Shown here: positions 62,542 to 64,000 of the stretch, in pieces
Position numbering within the stretch: position 1 is the stretch's first letter
Layout: each line of letters starts with the position of its first letter
Source: Massilia oculi
Lineage (GTDB): Bacteria > Pseudomonadota > Gammaproteobacteria > Burkholderiales > Burkholderiaceae_D
NCBI RefSeq assembly: GCF_003143515.1
Contig: NZ_CP029343.1
Location: 2,294,001-2,358,000, forward strand
Direction: 5' to 3'
DNA length: 64,000 bases
Position numbers and translations under genes: made by a program
The notes under the pieces: model-generated
Seen by the model: only the letters and a program-made list of their open reading frames with translations
Told to the model about the DNA's origin: nothing
Databases searched by the model: none

Positions 62542-63045
62542 ATGATGAACGACCAACACGACAATCCCGACCCGTTACTCGCCACCGGCTTCGCCGCGCT
62601 GCGCGGCGAGCTGGCCGGACACGACGCCCCACGCTGCGTGGAAAAGGAGTTGATGCAGGCCTTCGCCCGCCAGTTCCCGAAGAAGCAGCGCTGGTACCGC
62701 AAGCTGTCGCTGCCTCAATGGGGCACAGCCGGCGCCCTCGCCTCGCTGTGCGGCGCGGGGTTCGTCACAGCGCTGTTGCTGGCGCTGGCGCCGCACCAGG
62801 CGATCACGGTCGGCCCGCCGGTGATCGGCGTCGACGACGGCGCCGCCTTCATCGCCCTCGAATCGCTGGAACGGATCGAAAGCGAACCCTATACCCGGGT
62901 GGTCGAGGCCGAGCTGCCGCAGAGCGCGCTGGCGCCGCTGGGCATGCCGCTCAATCCGCAAACCGCGGGCGAGACGGTACGCGCCGAAATGCTGGTGGCG
63001 CAGGACGGCCATCCCCTGGCGGTGCGCCTGAGCGCCGTCAACTGA
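62542..63045 (+). CDS. Putative anti-sigma factor, single-pass membrane protein
   Basis: 167 residues; the start is one of two adjacent ATGs with GGAAGGA upstream. The N-terminal about 60 residues are cytosolic, with a charged segment (RCVEKELMQAFARQF). One transmembrane segment follows at about 72-93 (ALASLCGAGFVTALLLALAP). The rest is periplasmic with Ile/Leu-rich and Asp-containing stretches. The position right after an ECF sigma gene suggests an anti-sigma role; sequence alone does not prove it. Confidence 0.72.
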   Translation: MMNDQHDNPDPLLATGFAALRGELAGHDAPRCVEKELMQAFARQFPKKQRWYRKLSLPQWGTAGALASLCGAGFVTALLLALAPHQAITVGPPVIGVDDGAAFIALESLERIESEPYTRVVEAELPQSALAPLGMPLNPQTAGETVRAEMLVAQDGHPLAVRLSAVN

Positions 63046-63067
63046 CACGATTGACTGTGAGGACTGT

Positions 63068-64000
63068 ATGAATACCACGAACATCCTGATCGCCACCCTG
63101 CTGGCAAGCGCCTTTGCTCCGGCCCTGGCCGAGGACTATACGATCGACCAGGGCAGCGACGGCGAACGCCGCATCGTGATCCGCCAGGGCACGGTGACCC
63201 TGCCGCCCGGCCAGCAGGCCGCGCAGCGCGCCGGCGATACCACCACCCTGACCGCGTCCATGCTCAGGATCTCGAGTTCCGGCATCGTCAAGAACGCGCC
63301 CTACAGCGCCGAAGCGGTCTCGGAGAGCATGCAGCGGCTGGCGGACGGCAACCAGATCGTCAATACCTCGCGCTCGATGCAGTATCGCGACGGCGCCGGC
63401 CGCACCCGCACCGAGGTGCACGGCGAGGACGGCGAGCTGCGCACCATCACCATCAGCGACCCGGTCGAAGGCGCGCGCTGGATCCTGAACCCGGGCCGCA
63501 AGAGCGCCACGCGCCTGGACATGAAGTCCGAGCTCGCCCGGGCAGAAGCGGATGCGGCGCGCGCCGCGGCGACGCAGGCCCGGATCGCCGCGTCCCAGGC
63601 CCGCGCCCAGGCGGAAGGCGCGCGGCACCTCGCCGACCAGCAACGGCGCGCGGCCGACCAGGCGCGCGAGCGCATCGATCAATTACGCCGGGAAGGCAAG
63701 CTGCAGGAGGGGACGCACATCATCGTCAAGGACGTCCAGCGCGGCGTCGACGCGACCGAGGTGCGCGTGCGCGTCGCCCAGCCGGCGCCCATGGCCATGC
63801 CGGCGGCGCGGGCGATGTCGGCCCAGATCGCGCCGATGATCATCGGCGCCGTCAACGACGGCAAGTGGTCGGCCAAGGCGGTCACGCGCGAACTGGGCGG
63901 GCGCGATTTCTCGGGCGTGCGCGCCGAAGGCAACCAGCGCAGCTACACGATCCCGGCCGGCGAGATCGGCAACCGCGCGCCGATCGAGGTCAGCAGCGAG
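63068..64000 (+). CDS. Exported protein with coiled-coil segment, third gene of sigma operon (3' end outside window)
   Basis: ATG at 63068, with GAGGA 5 nt upstream; open for 311 residues to the window edge. A Sec signal peptide ends at PALA-ED (about residue 21). Residues about 160-215 are Ala/Arg/Gln-rich (ARAAATQARIAASQARAQAEG) and likely coiled-coil. Downstream is TEVRVRVAQ, then a region ending RSYTIPAGEIGNRAPIEV. I do not recognise the family. It is a possible periplasmic component or output of the ECF system. Confidence 0.7.
   Translation, partial: MNTTNILIATLLASAFAPALAEDYTIDQGSDGERRIVIRQGTVTLPPGQQAAQRAGDTTTLTASMLRISSSGIVKNAPYSAEAVSESMQRLADGNQIVNTSRSMQYRDGAGRTRTEVHGEDGELRTITISDPVEGARWILNPGRKSATRLDMKSELARAEADAARAAATQARIAASQARAQAEGARHLADQQRRAADQARERIDQLRREGKLQEGTHIIVKDVQRGVDATEVRVRVAQPAPMAMPAARAMSAQIAPMIIGAVNDGKWSAKAVTRELGGRDFSGVRAEGNQRSYTIPAGEIGNRAPIEVSSE

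Overview
The window is a 64 kb, high-GC (roughly two-thirds G+C), gene-dense bacterial chromosome segment. The gene content suggests a betaproteobacterium of the Oxalobacteraceae, Massilia/Telluria-like: an exosortase-A-associated glycosyltransferase, QseBC/PmrAB-type two-component genes, a GlcNAc/chitin uptake cluster of the large-TonB-receptor type, otsA-otsB-GH15, and AmpG-like and BCCT transporters. This assignment is inference from gene content; there is no rRNA or other phylogenetic marker here. I saw no tRNA, rRNA, IS element, prophage or CRISPR array.

Layout. 0-3.7 kb: the end of a DUF885 protein, an exported HAF/PKD repeat protein and a zinc-ribbon metallopeptidase. 3.7-13.2 kb: the most unusual locus, two divergent modules of the ATP-grasp/alpha-E/transglutaminase type. 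One is alpha-E plus ATP-grasp as separate genes (minus strand). The other is transglutaminase-DUF2126, an ATP-grasp-alpha-E fusion and a second transglutaminase (plus strand). This is a predicted, still uncharacterised peptide or amide synthesis system. 13.2-17 kb: a membrane protein, an AhpD-like protein, a HAD hydrolase, and a glycolipid-type glycosyltransferase coupled to a membrane protein. 17-22 kb: an exopolysaccharide operon (wecB, wecC, two glycosyltransferases). 22.2-27 kb: a translationally coupled trehalose operon (otsA with a membrane-sensor-like N-terminus, otsB, GH15). 27-34 kb: a lipoprotein, an SGNH-like protein, a 25-residue membrane peptide, a host-attachment-family protein, a deletion scar joining SDR and LysR remnants, and a SWIM-SNF2 helicase. 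34-37 kb: a BOF-domain protein with a QseBC/PmrAB-like pair; PmrA-type boxes precede both the BOF gene and the regulator gene. 37-41 kb: DUF819 and BCCT transporters and an AraC regulator. 41-47.5 kb: TonB receptor, GH20 hexosaminidase and AmpG-like permease. 47.7-64 kb: an HD-GYP protein, a Gly/Thr repeat protein, a serine hydrolase, a luciferase-like oxidoreductase, a YecD-like hydrolase, an M16 peptidase, two PQQ-type sugar dehydrogenases, a DUF882 operon, a thioesterase, and an ECF sigma/anti-sigma-like/periplasmic protein operon cut by the window end.

Six genes between 7.6 and 20.3 kb (DUF2126, ATP-grasp-alpha-E, transglutaminase, HAD, glycosyltransferase, wecC) are each broken by a one-base shift at a short G or C run. 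In every case adding one base to the run restores the full family protein. The most economical reading is systematic homopolymer under-calling in the assembly rather than six pseudogenes, so I annotate each as one gene.
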